The notes under the pieces were generated by a model, which worked only from the letters and a program-made list of their open reading frames with translations, ran no database searches and was not told the DNA's origin. A DNA stretch of 64,000 nt from Alphaproteobacteria bacterium (GTDB lineage Bacteria > Pseudomonadota > Alphaproteobacteria > Rhizobiales > Xanthobacteraceae), in the NCBI GenBank assembly GCA_005884765.1, contig VAZV01000167.1, forward strand, positions 1 through 64,000. Direction: 5' to 3'. How positions within the stretch are numbered: the stretch's first letter is position 1; each line of letters opens with the position of its first letter. Of this stretch, positions 32,702-42,774 are shown piece by piece. The position numbers and the translations under genes were made by a program.

Positions 32702-33589
32702 GTGGACCGCATTGACGCCATGCAGGCCTTTGTCGCTGTCGCCGACCTCAAGGGTTTTGCGCCGGCCGCGCGCAAGCTCGGCCTGTCGCCCTCGGCGGTG
32801 ACGCGGCTGGTCGCCGCGCTGGAACAGCGTCTCGGCGCGCGGCTGCTGCAGCGGACGACGCGGTCCGTGACGCTGACCGATGTCGGGACCCGCTATCTGG
32901 AGCGCGCCAGGCGCATCCTCGCCGATATCGAGGAAGCCGAAGGCGCGGCCGAGGGAGAGCGGACGCGGCCGAGCGGCCGGCTGGTGGTTTCGGCGCCGGT
33001 GGGGTTTGGACGCCGCCATGTCAGCCCGATCGTGTCGGTCTACCTCAAGCGCTATGGCGAGGTGTCGGCCGAATTGCGGCTGTCGGACCGCGTGGTCAAC
33101 CTGATCGAGGAGGGCGTCGATCTCGCAGTCAGGATCGGGCATCTGCCGGATTCCTCGCTGGTGGCGCGCCATGTCGGCGAGATGCCGAGGATCGTGGTCG
33201 CTTCGCCCGGCTATCTCAAGGCGCGCGGCGAGCCGAAGACGCCGGAGGCGATCGCCTCGCACGATACGATCCTGTTTGGCAGCACGCCGGAGTGGCGCTT
33301 CGTCAGGGATGGCCGCGAGTTTCGCGTGACCTGCACGCCGCGTTTCACCACCAACATCGCTGACGCCGCGATCCAGTACGCGGAAGCGGATGGCGGCCTC
33401 ACGGATGTGATGGCCTATCAGGCGGCCGATGCGATCAAGGCCGGCCGGCTCAAAGTTGTACTGGCGAAATTCCAGCGGCCGCCGCTGCCGATCCAGATCG
33501 TCTATCCGACGTCGCGGCTGTTGTCGGCCAAGGTGCGCGCCTTCGTCGATCTCGTGGTCGAAACCAGCGAGTGGCATTTCGGAACGTGA
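32702..33589 (+). CDS. LysR-family transcriptional regulator
   Basis: A 295-residue regulator starting at GTG 32702 (MDRIDAMQAFVAVADLKGFA). The helix-turn-helix is ARKLGLSPSAVTRLVAALEQ with RLGARLLQRTTRSVTLTDVG, and the effector domain begins at about residue 90 (SGRLVVSAPVGFGRRHVSPI). The GTG start agrees with the family; an ATG at 32720 would remove six conserved residues. It is divergent from the PPOX gene across a strong palindrome. The effector is unknown. Confidence 0.9.
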   Translation: MDRIDAMQAFVAVADLKGFAPAARKLGLSPSAVTRLVAALEQRLGARLLQRTTRSVTLTDVGTRYLERARRILADIEEAEGAAEGERTRPSGRLVVSAPVGFGRRHVSPIVSVYLKRYGEVSAELRLSDRVVNLIEEGVDLAVRIGHLPDSSLVARHVGEMPRIVVASPGYLKARGEPKTPEAIASHDTILFGSTPEWRFVRDGREFRVTCTPRFTTNIADAAIQYAEADGGLTDVMAYQAADAIKAGRLKVVLAKFQRPPLPIQIVYPTSRLLSAKVRAFVDLVVETSEWHFGT

Positions 33590-33624
33590 TTGTCGTTCCG
33601 GGATGCGCGCCCCACAAAATTCGC

Positions 33625-33725
33625 CGTCGTCACCCGCGAAAGCGGGTGATCCAGTAAACACAGGCGTCTCAATTCATGCAACTGCCGCGGCATACTGGAT
33701 GCCCCGCTTTCGCGGAGCATGACGG
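33625..33725. repeat. Palindromic repeat, CGCGAAAGCGGG family copy a
   Basis: The left end CGTCACCCGCGAAAGCGGGT and right end CCCCGCTTTCGCGGAGCATG are inverted, with CCAGTA / TACTGGAT inner arms. The same family recurs at 62836-62934. It lies between the LysR gene and the convergent thioesterase gene. Confidence 0.75.
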
Positions 33726-33759
33726 CGCTATTCGAAACCGGTGCCCGCGTTACAACCAT

Positions 33760-34179
33760 CTATGCTTGCTTCGTCACCACGCGAAACGTTGCATTGGCGC
33801 GCGCGATCACGGTGTCGTCGGCCCTGATCAGGCTTTGCGCAAAGCAGATCGTAGAGCCGGTCTTGATCACGTCCGTTTCGACCGTGAGCCACTGACCGAT
33901 CTGGGCGCTGTTGATGAAATCGATGGACATGTTGACCGTCACCAGTGAATGAGTGCCACGCATTCTGTGCGCGCAGCTGTGCCCCATGGCTTTATCTGCC
34001 AGGGCTGCAATCAATCCGCCATGGACGAACCCCCGCGCGTTCGTATGCGGCGTGGCCAGCCGCAGCCCCAGGACGATCGCGTCGGGCGTTTGCTTCGAGT
34101 AGATCGGCTCCCAGGGATCGGTGAGTGGGCTGCGCCGCGATTGGCGCTCAAAACCTGCGGGGATAGCGGTGGCGTTCAT
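33760..34179 (-). CDS. PaaI-family hotdog thioesterase
   Basis: A 139-residue hotdog protein. The PaaI active-site segment is GFVHGGLIAALADKAMGHSC and the second strand pattern is VNMSIDFINSAQIGQWLTVE. The HGG and downstream Asp (AD) are the usual catalytic features. It would hydrolyse an acyl- or aryl-CoA. Its position near pobA and the cou genes allows a role in aromatic-CoA turnover, but it is separated from pobA by a repeat. Confidence 0.87.
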   Translation of the reverse strand: MNATAIPAGFERQSRRSPLTDPWEPIYSKQTPDAIVLGLRLATPHTNARGFVHGGLIAALADKAMGHSCAHRMRGTHSLVTVNMSIDFINSAQIGQWLTVETDVIKTGSTICFAQSLIRADDTVIARANATFRVVTKQA

Positions 34180-34269
34180 GGGTCAAACTCGAGCATTGGC
34201 GAAGCTTCGTCATTGAACGCGATCCCTGCGCGAAATGCACCGCATACAAAGTTTTAAACGCGGTCTGCT

Positions 34270-34387
34270 CGTCATTGCGAGCCAACGGGTCGCGCGAATG
34301 CGCGCCCGATGACAGGCTCCGCGAAGCAATCCAGAAAGCCACGCAAAAAAGACTGGATTGCTTCGTCGCTTCGCTCCTCGCAATGAT
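34270..34387. repeat. Palindromic intergenic repeat, family 1 copy b
   Basis: It begins CGTCATTGCGAGCCAACGGG and ends GCTTCGCTCCTCGCAATGATG, with the shared core CGCGCGAATGCGCGCCCGAT. The inner arms GCAATCCAG / CTGGATTGC also pair. It sits 3 nt downstream of the pobA stop and may end its transcript. Confidence 0.8.
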
Positions 34388-34390
34388 GGT

Positions 34391-35600
<1,210 letters not shown>

Positions 35601-35630
35601 AGCGGTCGTTGCCGCCAACTTGCCACGACA

Positions 35631-35645
35631 ATTATATCATATAAC
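35631..35645. promoter_or_regulatory. Predicted CouR operator, pobA/tarP intergenic copy
   Basis: ATTATATCATATAAC fits RTTAT-N5-ATAAY, the palindrome shared with 39267-39281 and 48311-48325. It lies between divergent pobA (71 nt away) and tarP (46 nt away), so one site could control both. Confidence 0.6.
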
Positions 35646-35690
35646 AATACGTGCAAAGGGCCACGTAAAGCCTGCGCCAGGAGGGAGACG

Positions 35691-36713
35691 ATGTCGATGA
35701 GGAAGATGCTATTGGGGTTGCTGCTGGCTTTGGGCGTGACGCCGGCCTGCGCGCAGGACAAGACCTTCGACCTGAAAATCTCGCATTGGGTGCCGGCGTC
35801 GCACCCGCTGCAAAAGGCGCTGGAAGACTGGGCCACCGCGGTCGAAAAGGCATCCGGCGGCACGATCAAGTCAAAAGTCTTTCCCGCCCAGCAGCTCGGC
35901 AAGGCATTCGACCATTACGACATGGCGCGCGACGGCATCGCCGACGTCACTTACGTCAATCCCGGCTATCAGCCCGGCCGCTTTCCAATCGTCGGCGCGG
36001 GCGAACTTCCGTTCCTGATGTCGGACGCCAAGGGCGGCTCGGAGGCGCTCGACGCCTGGTACCGGAAATATGCCGACAAGGAGATGAAGGACGTCAAGTA
36101 CTGCCTGGCATTCATCCATTCGCCGTCGTCGTTCCACTCGCGCACCAGGAAGATCGTGGTGCCCGACGACATCAAGGGCATGAAGATCCGCCCGGCGCAC
36201 GCCACCATGGCGAATTTCGTGACGCTGCTCGGCGGCACCAACGTGCAGTCGTCGGCGCCGGAAGTCCGCGACATCATCGAGCGCGGCGTCGCCGACGCCG
36301 TCACCTTCCCGTGGGGATCGCTGGTGCTGTTCGGCATCGACAAGGTGACGAAATATCACATGGATGCGCCGCTCTATGTCACGACCTTTGTCTTCGTGAT
36401 GAACAAGGACAAGTACAGCCAGATGTCCGACAAGCAGAAAAAGGCGATCGACGACAACTGCAACACCGAGGCTGCGGGGCGCGTCGGCGAGCCCTGGGGC
36501 AAGTTCGAAGACGCCGGTCTCGACAAGGTGAAGGCCGAGGAAGGTCACGAAGTCTACAAGCTGACACCCGAGCAGACGGCGCTATGGAAGAAGGCGTCCG
36601 AACCGCTGGTCAAGGCCTGGGCCGACAACGTCAGGAAGACCGGCGTCGACCCTGATGCGGCGATGGCCGAACTGAAGGCGTCGCTCGCCAAATATAACGC
36701 CTTGACGCAGTAA
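35691..36713 (+). CDS. tarP: TRAP transporter solute-binding protein (DctP family), TarP-like
   Basis: A 340-residue periplasmic protein with a signal peptide (MSMRKMLLGLLLALGVTPAC, then AQ). The DctP fold follows: LKISHWVPASHPLQKALEDW, FPAQQLGKAFDHYDMARDGI, and the carboxylate-binding Arg segment DDIKGMKIRPAHATMANFV. GGAGGGAG precedes the ATG. The gene opens a tarP-tarQ-tarM operon next to pobA and the cou genes. In R. palustris the equivalent TRAP system, TarPQM, takes up p-coumarate-type phenylpropanoids. The symbol rests on this context plus family membership. Confidence 0.88.
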   Translation: MSMRKMLLGLLLALGVTPACAQDKTFDLKISHWVPASHPLQKALEDWATAVEKASGGTIKSKVFPAQQLGKAFDHYDMARDGIADVTYVNPGYQPGRFPIVGAGELPFLMSDAKGGSEALDAWYRKYADKEMKDVKYCLAFIHSPSSFHSRTRKIVVPDDIKGMKIRPAHATMANFVTLLGGTNVQSSAPEVRDIIERGVADAVTFPWGSLVLFGIDKVTKYHMDAPLYVTTFVFVMNKDKYSQMSDKQKKAIDDNCNTEAAGRVGEPWGKFEDAGLDKVKAEEGHEVYKLTPEQTALWKKASEPLVKAWADNVRKTGVDPDAAMAELKASLAKYNALTQ

Positions 36714-36796
36714 GGCTCACATCACACTTCCATACGGCAGCGGGATTGTCCTGCCGCCGTATTCTCCTTGCAACCACCGGCGATAAAGAAGCGAAC

Positions 36797-37306
36797 ATGA
36801 AGCGCGCCTGGATGGATCGTTTCATCGATACGATCGAATGGATCGCGGCCGGGATCGTTGGCATCGTCGCCGCCGATATTTTCCTTTCTGTCCTGCTGCG
36901 CAACACCCTCAATTATTCGATCCCCGATTCCTTCGACATCGGGCGCATGCTGCTCGGCATCCTGATCTTCTGGGGCATCGCCGCCACCAGCTATCGCGGC
37001 ACCCACATCACCGTCGACCTGGTCTGGGCCAATGTCGGCCCGAGATACCAGCGCCTGATCGACGTGTTCGCAACCCTGGTGCTGTTGTTCGTGGTGAGCG
37101 TGCAGACCTGGACGTTGTTCGACAAGGTGCGCGGCACCTATAACGACAATGTCCTTACCTTCGATCTGCACATGCCCGCCTGGCCGTTCTTCGCGATCGC
37201 CTGGGTCGGCGACATCTCCGCCGTGCTGTTGATTGCGATACGCACCTACCGCCTGATATTCCACCCCGAAGAGATGCACGATCCCACCATCAAGGCGACG
37301 GAGTAG
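36797..37306 (+). CDS. tarQ: TRAP transporter small permease (DctQ family), TarQ-like
   Basis: A 169-residue inner-membrane protein with four predicted helices: WIAAGIVGIVAADIFLSVLL, IGRMLLGILIFWGIAATSYR, IDVFATLVLLFVVSVQTWTL and AWPFFAIAWVGDISAVLLIA. The segment ATSYRGTHITVDLVW is the DctQ signature. Start ATG 36797 (MKRAWMDRF) after AAAGAAGCGA. It is paired with DctM 6 bp downstream. Confidence 0.88.
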   Translation: MKRAWMDRFIDTIEWIAAGIVGIVAADIFLSVLLRNTLNYSIPDSFDIGRMLLGILIFWGIAATSYRGTHITVDLVWANVGPRYQRLIDVFATLVLLFVVSVQTWTLFDKVRGTYNDNVLTFDLHMPAWPFFAIAWVGDISAVLLIAIRTYRLIFHPEEMHDPTIKATE

Positions 37307-37312
37307 GGACGC

Positions 37313-38635
37313 ATGAGCACCGACGGCGTCGCTGTCCTCGGCTTTGTCGCGCTGTTCGTGCTGATGCTGCTGCGCGTTCCGGTTGGCATGGCGATGGGGC
37401 TGGTCGGCGTCTCCGGCTTCAGCTACCTGGTCGGCGGCACGCCGGCGCTGAAGCTGGTCGGCCAGACCTCGATGCGCACGGTGACCGACTACACCTTTGG
37501 CGTGATCCCGATGTTCCTCTTGATGGGAACGTTCGTCAGCAATTCCGGCATGAGCCGCGAACTGTTCCGCGCCGCCAACGGCTTTGTCGGACATCTGCGC
37601 GGCGGGCTCGGGATCGCGACCGTTGCGGCCTGCGGCGGCTTTGCCGCGATCTGCGGCTCGTCGGTCGCGACCGCCGCGACCTTCTCGGCGGTGGCCTATC
37701 CGGAAATGCGCCGCTTCGGCTACCCGCAGTCCTTTGCCACCGGCGTAATCGCAGCCGGCGGCACGCTGGGGGCGATGCTGCCGCCATCGACCGTGCTTGC
37801 GGTCTACGGCATCATCACCGAACAGGACATCGGCAAGCTCTTCATCGCCGGCATCATTCCGGGTTTGCTGGCGATGACAATGTACATGATTACAATCGCG
37901 CTGATCGGCTACTTCCGGCCGGGCTTCTTGCCAAAAGGCACCACCACCACCTGGCGCGAGCGGTTCGCGGGGCTCAAGGACATCTGGGCGCCGGTGCTGC
38001 TGTTCATCTTCGTGATCGGCGGGCTCTACGGCCTGCCATTCCTGCCGCGATTCACGCCGACCGAAGCCGGCGGCGTCGGCGCGTCAGGCGCGTTCCTGAT
38101 CGGCGTCCTCACCGGACGACTGGACAAGGACAAGATCCTCACCTCGCTGCTGCAGGCGACGCGCACCGCGGCCGCCGTCTTCACGGTGCTGATCGGTGCG
38201 CTGATCTTCGGCTATTTCCTCACGGTGACGCAGACCCCGCAGAAAGTGACGGAATTTCTGACCGGGCTTGGTCTCGGCAGCTACGGCGTGCTGGCCGTCA
38301 TCATGGTGATGTATCTGGTGCTCGGCTGCCTGATGGACGCCATGGCGATGATCATCCTGACCGTGCCGATCATCTTTCCGGTAGTCACCCACCTTGGCTT
38401 CGATCCCATCTGGTTCGGCGTCATCATCGTGATGACGGTGGAGTTGGGGCTCATTCATCCACCGGTCGGCATGAACGTCTTCGTCATCAAGAGCGTGGTA
38501 AAAGACGTCTCGTTCGCCACCATCTTCAAGGGCGTGATTCCGTTCGTCGCGACCGATCTGGTTCGCCTGGTGATCCTGATCGCGTTTCCGTTGCTCGCGA
38601 CCTGGCTGCCGCAACGCATGATGGGCGTGCACTAG
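37313..38635 (+). CDS. tarM: TRAP transporter large permease (DctM family), TarM-like
   Basis: A 440-residue inner-membrane permease with about twelve helices. Typical DctM elements are RVPVGMAMGLVGVSGFSYLV, the conserved GGFAAICGSSVATAATFSAV loop, TGVIAAGGTLGAMLPPSTVL and the C-terminal GLIHPPVGMNVFVIKSVVK. It carries the sodium- or proton-driven transport step and works with the DctQ and DctP subunits encoded directly upstream. A DUF3237 gene begins one base after its stop. Confidence 0.92.
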   Translation: MSTDGVAVLGFVALFVLMLLRVPVGMAMGLVGVSGFSYLVGGTPALKLVGQTSMRTVTDYTFGVIPMFLLMGTFVSNSGMSRELFRAANGFVGHLRGGLGIATVAACGGFAAICGSSVATAATFSAVAYPEMRRFGYPQSFATGVIAAGGTLGAMLPPSTVLAVYGIITEQDIGKLFIAGIIPGLLAMTMYMITIALIGYFRPGFLPKGTTTTWRERFAGLKDIWAPVLLFIFVIGGLYGLPFLPRFTPTEAGGVGASGAFLIGVLTGRLDKDKILTSLLQATRTAAAVFTVLIGALIFGYFLTVTQTPQKVTEFLTGLGLGSYGVLAVIMVMYLVLGCLMDAMAMIILTVPIIFPVVTHLGFDPIWFGVIIVMTVELGLIHPPVGMNVFVIKSVVKDVSFATIFKGVIPFVATDLVRLVILIAFPLLATWLPQRMMGVH

Positions 38636-38636
38636 G

Positions 38637-39095
38637 ATGCCCGCGCTCGAGACGAGATATGTCTTCAGCCTCGCCATCAAGGTAGGCGCGCCGATCGTGG
38701 CCGGCGATATCGGCCATGGCGTCAGGCGAATCATTCCGATTCTCGGCGGCGAAGTTCGCGGGCCGGGCATCAAGGGAACGATCTTTCCGGTTGGCGCGGA
38801 CTTCCAGAGTGTTCGCCCCAACGGTCTTACAGAGCTCGAGGCAAAATACGCCTTCGCAATGGACGACGGCGCGATCGTCTATATCGAGAACATCGGCATC
38901 CGGTTCGGTCCGAAGGATTTGTTGGATCGGATCGCCCAAGGCGAGATCGTCGATCCTGTTTTGATCTATTTCCGCTCGGCGCCGAAATTCGAAACCGGTA
39001 GTCAAAAATATCGCTGGCTGATGGAGCACCTGTTCATCGGCGTGGGCGCAAGGCATCCTGACCGCGTCGAGATCGACGTGCATCAGGTGCTGTGA
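38637..39095 (+). CDS. DUF3237 family protein
   Basis: A 152-residue beta-barrel-like protein with the DUF3237 pattern: YVFSLAIKVGAPIVAGDIGH at the start, RIIPILGGEVRGPGIKGTIF, PVGADFQSVRPNGLTELEAK YAF, and the C-terminal RWLMEHLFIGVGARHPDRVE. The ATG stands one base behind the tarM stop, so it is translated from the same message. DUF3237 proteins are often found in aromatic and phenylpropanoid gene clusters. The function is unknown, and here a role in handling the imported aromatic acid or its CoA ester is plausible. Confidence 0.87.
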   Translation: MPALETRYVFSLAIKVGAPIVAGDIGHGVRRIIPILGGEVRGPGIKGTIFPVGADFQSVRPNGLTELEAKYAFAMDDGAIVYIENIGIRFGPKDLLDRIAQGEIVDPVLIYFRSAPKFETGSQKYRWLMEHLFIGVGARHPDRVEIDVHQVL

Positions 39096-39120
39096 CGCTC
39101 CGGTTGTCTCGGTGCTTCCC

Positions 39121-39238
39121 CGTCATTGCGGGCCAACGGGTCGCGCGAATGCACGCCCGATGACAGGCTCCGCGAAGCAATCCATGCCACGGCAAGACGA
39201 GCGTGGATTGCTTCGTCGCGGCGCTCCTCGCAATGACG
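39121..39238. repeat. Palindromic intergenic repeat, family 1 copy c
   Basis: It begins CGTCATTGCGGGCCAACGGG and ends GCGCTCCTCGCAATGACGG, with the CGCGCGAATGCACGCCCGAT core and GCAATCCA / TGGATTGC inner arms. It separates the tar operon from couB and probably forms a transcript-end hairpin. Confidence 0.8.
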
Positions 39239-39266
39239 GCGGAACATGTTGACTCCGCCGCCAATC

Positions 39267-39281
39267 GTTATAAAACATAAC
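39267..39281 (+). promoter_or_regulatory. Predicted CouR operator of couBA
   Basis: GTTATAAAACATAAC fits RTTAT-N5-ATAAY with perfect 5-bp arms. It lies 25 nt upstream of the couB ATG, where a repressor would block transcription start or elongation. Confidence 0.6.
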
Positions 39282-39306
39282 TATTCCGGACAGGACATAA
39301 TAATCC

Positions 39307-40098
39307 ATGGGAAGCGCGGCGACCGCAGCTCAATCCAGCCTGCTCACGATCGAGAGAAGCGGCGCGGTGCTGGCTGTCGGCCTCAACCGCCCCGCCAAGC
39401 GCAACGCGCTCAACGACGGCATCATTCTTGCGCTCGGTGATTACTTCGCGAATCTCCCCGACGATATCGGCGCGGTCGTGGTCCACGGTATCGGCGACCA
39501 CTTCTCCTCGGGTCTCGACCTGTCCGAACTGACCGATCACGATGCGACCGAAGGCCTGCGACATTCCCAGATGTGGCACCGGGTGTTCGATCGAGTGCAG
39601 TATTGCCGGGTGCCTGTCATCGCCGCGCTCAAGGGCGCCGTGATCGGCGGCGGGCTGGAACTCGCCTGCGCCGCGCATATCCGTATCGCCGAGCCCTCCG
39701 CCTATTTCGCGCTGCCCGAGGGCCAGCGCGGCATTTTCGTCGGCGGCGGAGGATCGGTGCGGCTGCCGCGGCTGATTGGCGTCGCCCGCATGACCGATAT
39801 GATGCTCACGGGCCGCGTCTATTCGGCGACCGAAGGTGCATCCTACGGCTTTGCGCAATATCTCACCGAGGAAGGGCGGGCCTTGCCCAAGGCGATGGAA
39901 TTGGCCGAACGTATCGCGGCCAACGCGCCGCTGACCAATTTCGCGGTGTTGCAGGCCTTGCCGATGATCGCGGAAGCCAATCCGCAGACCGGTCTCTTGA
40001 TGGAGTCGCTGATGGCGACGGTGGCGCAGAGCGACAAGGAAGCCAAGCGTCGCATTCGCGCTTTTCTGGATCGCAAGACTGCCAAGGTCAAACCATGA
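39307..40098 (+). CDS. couB: p-Coumaroyl-CoA hydratase (crotonase), CouB-like
   Basis: A 263-residue crotonase. The oxyanion-hole segment is VVVHGIGDHFSSGLDLSELT at about residue 60. Both hydratase glutamates are kept: GAVIGGGLELACAAHIRIAE (first) and FALPEGQRGIFVGGGGSVRL (second, 20 residues later). The order couB-couA and the neighbouring transporters match the p-coumarate locus of R. palustris. The known hydratase-lyase (HCHL) that yields the aldehyde has Ser at the first position, so this enzyme may only hydrate the double bond. Its stop overlaps the couA start (ATGA). Confidence 0.85.
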   Translation: MGSAATAAQSSLLTIERSGAVLAVGLNRPAKRNALNDGIILALGDYFANLPDDIGAVVVHGIGDHFSSGLDLSELTDHDATEGLRHSQMWHRVFDRVQYCRVPVIAALKGAVIGGGLELACAAHIRIAEPSAYFALPEGQRGIFVGGGGSVRLPRLIGVARMTDMMLTGRVYSATEGASYGFAQYLTEEGRALPKAMELAERIAANAPLTNFAVLQALPMIAEANPQTGLLMESLMATVAQSDKEAKRRIRAFLDRKTAKVKP

Positions 40099-41978
40099 GC
40101 GCGCAGGGAAACATGATCGCAAGCCCGGGTGCGAGCGCCGCACATTCGCTGCGCGCGATCTCGTTCAGCGATCCCGCGATCACGATCGAGCGCACGAGCG
40201 ACGGCGCGATCTATTTGCACCCGGTCAAGGGGCTCGGCGAATATCCGCCGCGTCTCACCGATCGACTGCATCACTGGGCCAGGTCAGAACCCAATCGTGT
40301 ATTCATGGCCGAGCGCGCCCCCGGCGGCAGCTGGCGGCAAACCACTTACGCGCAGCTATTGACCGCAAGCCGGCATATTGCCTCCGCTCTGCTGGGGCGC
40401 GGGCTTTCCGCCGAAAAGCCCGTCGTCATCCTCTCCGGCAATTCGATTGACCACGCGCTGGTCGCGTTCGGTGCGCTCTATGCGGGAATTCCGTTCTGCC
40501 CGGTCTCGCCGGCCTACTCGCTGGTATCGAAGGACTACGGCAAGCTGGCGTTCCTGATGAAGCTCTTGACGCCGGGTCTGATCTTTGTCGATGACGCCGG
40601 CAAATTCACCGATGCGCTCAACACCAATGTCCCGCCTGGTACCGAGATCGTCGCCGCGCAAGGCGCGCTGCCCGGGCGCGACGTGACGAGGCTCTCGGAT
40701 TTGCTGGCCACGCCCGAACATCCGCGGCTCGATCCGGCGCATGACGCGATCGGTCCCGACACCATCGCGAAATTCCTGCTGACCTCGGGCTCGACCGGTA
40801 ATCCCAAGGCGGTGATCAACACGCAAGCGATGATCTGCGCCAATCAGGTGATGATCCGCGAGACCATGGCGTTCCTGAAGGACGAGCCGCCCGTCATCGT
40901 CGACTGGCTGCCGTGGAATCACACTTTTGGCGGCAACCACAATATCGGACTGACGCTCTATAACGGCGGCTCGATGTACCTCGACCAGGGTAAGCCGATG
41001 CCCGGCGGCATCGAGGAGACCGTGCGCAATCTGCGCGAGATCTCGCCGACGGTCTATTTCAACGTCCCCAAAGGTTATGAGTCGCTGCTGCCCTATCTGC
41101 GCGACGATTCTCAATTGCGCCAGAACTTCTTCGCCCGGCTGCACGCGATGTTCTTCTCGGGCGCCGCGTTATCGGCCTATGTCTGGAATAGCCTTGATGA
41201 ACTTGCGGTGCAGCAAACGGGCGCGCGCGTGCCGATGTTGACCGGGCTCGGCGCCACCGAGACCGCGCCGTTCTTTATGTCGGTCAATCCCTCCACCAGC
41301 CGCTCCGGCCATGTCGGGCTTCCGGTGCCTGGCAACGACGCCAAGCTGGTGCCGAACAACGGCAAGCTGGAAGTCCGCGCCAAGGGTCCGAACGTCACGC
41401 CGGGCTATTGGCGCCAGCCGGAATTGACCGCTGATGCCTTCGACGAGGAAGGCTTTTACAAATTCGGCGACGCGCTCAAGCCTGCGGATCCCAACAATCT
41501 CCACGCCGGCTTCGATTTCGATGGCCGCATCGCCGAAGATTTCAAGCTGGCGAGCGGCACCTGGGTCAGCGTCGGTCCGTTGCGCGCACGCTTCGTCGCG
41601 GCCTGCGCGCCGCTGGTGCGCGATGTCGTGATCGCCGGCATCAATCGCGACGAGATTTCCGCGCTGGTCGTGCTCGATCTCGACGGCTGCCGCCTGGTCA
41701 ATCCGACGCTGCCGCTCGACGATCTTGCCGCGACCGCCGCCGATCCGCTGGTCCGCGGCGCTTTTCGCGAGCGGTTTGCGAAATTCCTCGCGAGCTCGAC
41801 CGGCTCGTCGACCCGCATTACCCGCGCGATCCTGATCGACACGCCGCTGTCGATCGATCGCAGCGAAGTCACCGACAAGGGCTCGATCAATCAGCGCGCG
41901 GTGCTGGAGCATCGCGCTCCGTTGATCGAAGAGCTTTATTCACCCACGCCGTCGGCCCGCGTGATAACGCTGGGCTAA
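40095..41978 (+). CDS. couA: p-Coumaroyl/feruloyl-CoA synthetase
   Basis: A 627-residue ANL-family ligase of feruloyl-CoA synthase type, longer than fatty acyl ligases. The P-loop is FLLTSGSTGNPKAVINTQAM at about residue 235. VDWLPWNHTFGGNHNIGLTL, GLGATETAPFFMSVNPSTSR and DAFDEEGFYKFGDALKPADP are typical of this group. It activates p-coumarate, ferulate or caffeate with ATP and CoA. The start ATG 40095 overlaps the couB stop by 4 nt, so the two are translationally coupled. An SDR and a thioesterase follow. Confidence 0.92.
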   Translation: MSAQGNMIASPGASAAHSLRAISFSDPAITIERTSDGAIYLHPVKGLGEYPPRLTDRLHHWARSEPNRVFMAERAPGGSWRQTTYAQLLTASRHIASALLGRGLSAEKPVVILSGNSIDHALVAFGALYAGIPFCPVSPAYSLVSKDYGKLAFLMKLLTPGLIFVDDAGKFTDALNTNVPPGTEIVAAQGALPGRDVTRLSDLLATPEHPRLDPAHDAIGPDTIAKFLLTSGSTGNPKAVINTQAMICANQVMIRETMAFLKDEPPVIVDWLPWNHTFGGNHNIGLTLYNGGSMYLDQGKPMPGGIEETVRNLREISPTVYFNVPKGYESLLPYLRDDSQLRQNFFARLHAMFFSGAALSAYVWNSLDELAVQQTGARVPMLTGLGATETAPFFMSVNPSTSRSGHVGLPVPGNDAKLVPNNGKLEVRAKGPNVTPGYWRQPELTADAFDEEGFYKFGDALKPADPNNLHAGFDFDGRIAEDFKLASGTWVSVGPLRARFVAACAPLVRDVVIAGINRDEISALVVLDLDGCRLVNPTLPLDDLAATAADPLVRGAFRERFAKFLASSTGSSTRITRAILIDTPLSIDRSEVTDKGSINQRAVLEHRAPLIEELYSPTPSARVITLG

Positions 41979-42003
41979 GAGCCGAACGCACAGGGAGGAT
42001 ATC

Positions 42004-42765
42004 ATGCAGATGAAGGATCAGGCCGCGATCGTCACTGGCGGCGCATCGGGGCTCGGCGCCGCGACCGCGCGCAAGCTTTCCGCGCTCGGCGCCAGGGTGG
42101 CGGTGTGCGACCTCAACCTAAAGCTCGCCGAAACCGTCGCCGCCGAGATCGGCGGCGTTGCCGTCGCTTGTGACGTCAGCGATGCCGCCTCGGCCGAGGC
42201 CGCCGTCGCCGAGGCTTCCAAGGCGCATGGCCCGGCGCGGGTGCTGGTCAACTGCGCCGGCATCGGGGTGGCAAAACGGGTGATCGGCCGTGACGGGGCA
42301 ATGCCGCTTTCTGATTTCGACAAGGTCATCAAGGTCAATCTGATCGGCTCCTTCAACATGCTGCGGCTTGCGACCGCGGAAATGTCGAAGCTGGAGCCGC
42401 TCGCGAACGGCGAGCGCGGCGTCGTCATCAACACGGCGTCGGTCGCAGCTTATGACGGCCAGATCGGGCAGGCAGCTTACTCGGCTTCGAAAGGCGGCAT
42501 CGTCGCGATGACGCTGCCGATCGCGCGCGAATTGGCGCAGTTCGGCATTCGCGTGCTCACCATTGCACCCGGGCTGTTCCTGACCCCGCTGCTCGCCAAT
42601 CTGCCGCAGGAGGCGCAGGATAGCCTTGCCGCCGCGATTCCCTTCCCCCGCCGGCTCGGCCAGGCCGACGAATTCGCCTCGCTGGCGCTGCACATGATCG
42701 ACAATATCTACCTGAACGGCGAAGTGGTGCGGCTCGATGCTGCGCTGCGCATGGCGCCGCGCTAG
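42004..42765 (+). CDS. 3-hydroxyacyl-CoA dehydrogenase, HSD10-like SDR (cou cluster)
   Basis: A 253-residue classical SDR with TGGASGLGAATARKLSALGA at residue 11, NCAG, and catalytic Ser and YSASK in NTASVAAYDGQIGQAAYSAS followed by KGG. GGAGG stands 5 nt upstream of the ATG. It is clearly paralogous to the protein at 17551-18309. Here, behind couBA, it should oxidise the 3-hydroxy-3-aryl-propanoyl-CoA formed by hydration, giving the beta-keto thioester. Its presence suggests a beta-oxidative route to the benzoyl-CoA level. Confidence 0.9.
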   Translation: MQMKDQAAIVTGGASGLGAATARKLSALGARVAVCDLNLKLAETVAAEIGGVAVACDVSDAASAEAAVAEASKAHGPARVLVNCAGIGVAKRVIGRDGAMPLSDFDKVIKVNLIGSFNMLRLATAEMSKLEPLANGERGVVINTASVAAYDGQIGQAAYSASKGGIVAMTLPIARELAQFGIRVLTIAPGLFLTPLLANLPQEAQDSLAAAIPFPRRLGQADEFASLALHMIDNIYLNGEVVRLDAALRMAPR

Positions 42766-42774
42766 GAAAACCGC

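Noticed and set aside
36722..37594. 290-codon minus-strand frame across the TRAP permeases
   Set aside because: It is antisense to tarQ and tarM, whose helices and motifs are unambiguous. The composition (His/Gln/Asp-rich) is that of a shadow frame.
39573..40094. Upstream extension of the couA frame inside couB
   Set aside because: The extension is an out-of-frame reading of couB. The couA protein begins at ATG 40095 in a 4-nt overlap with the couB stop.
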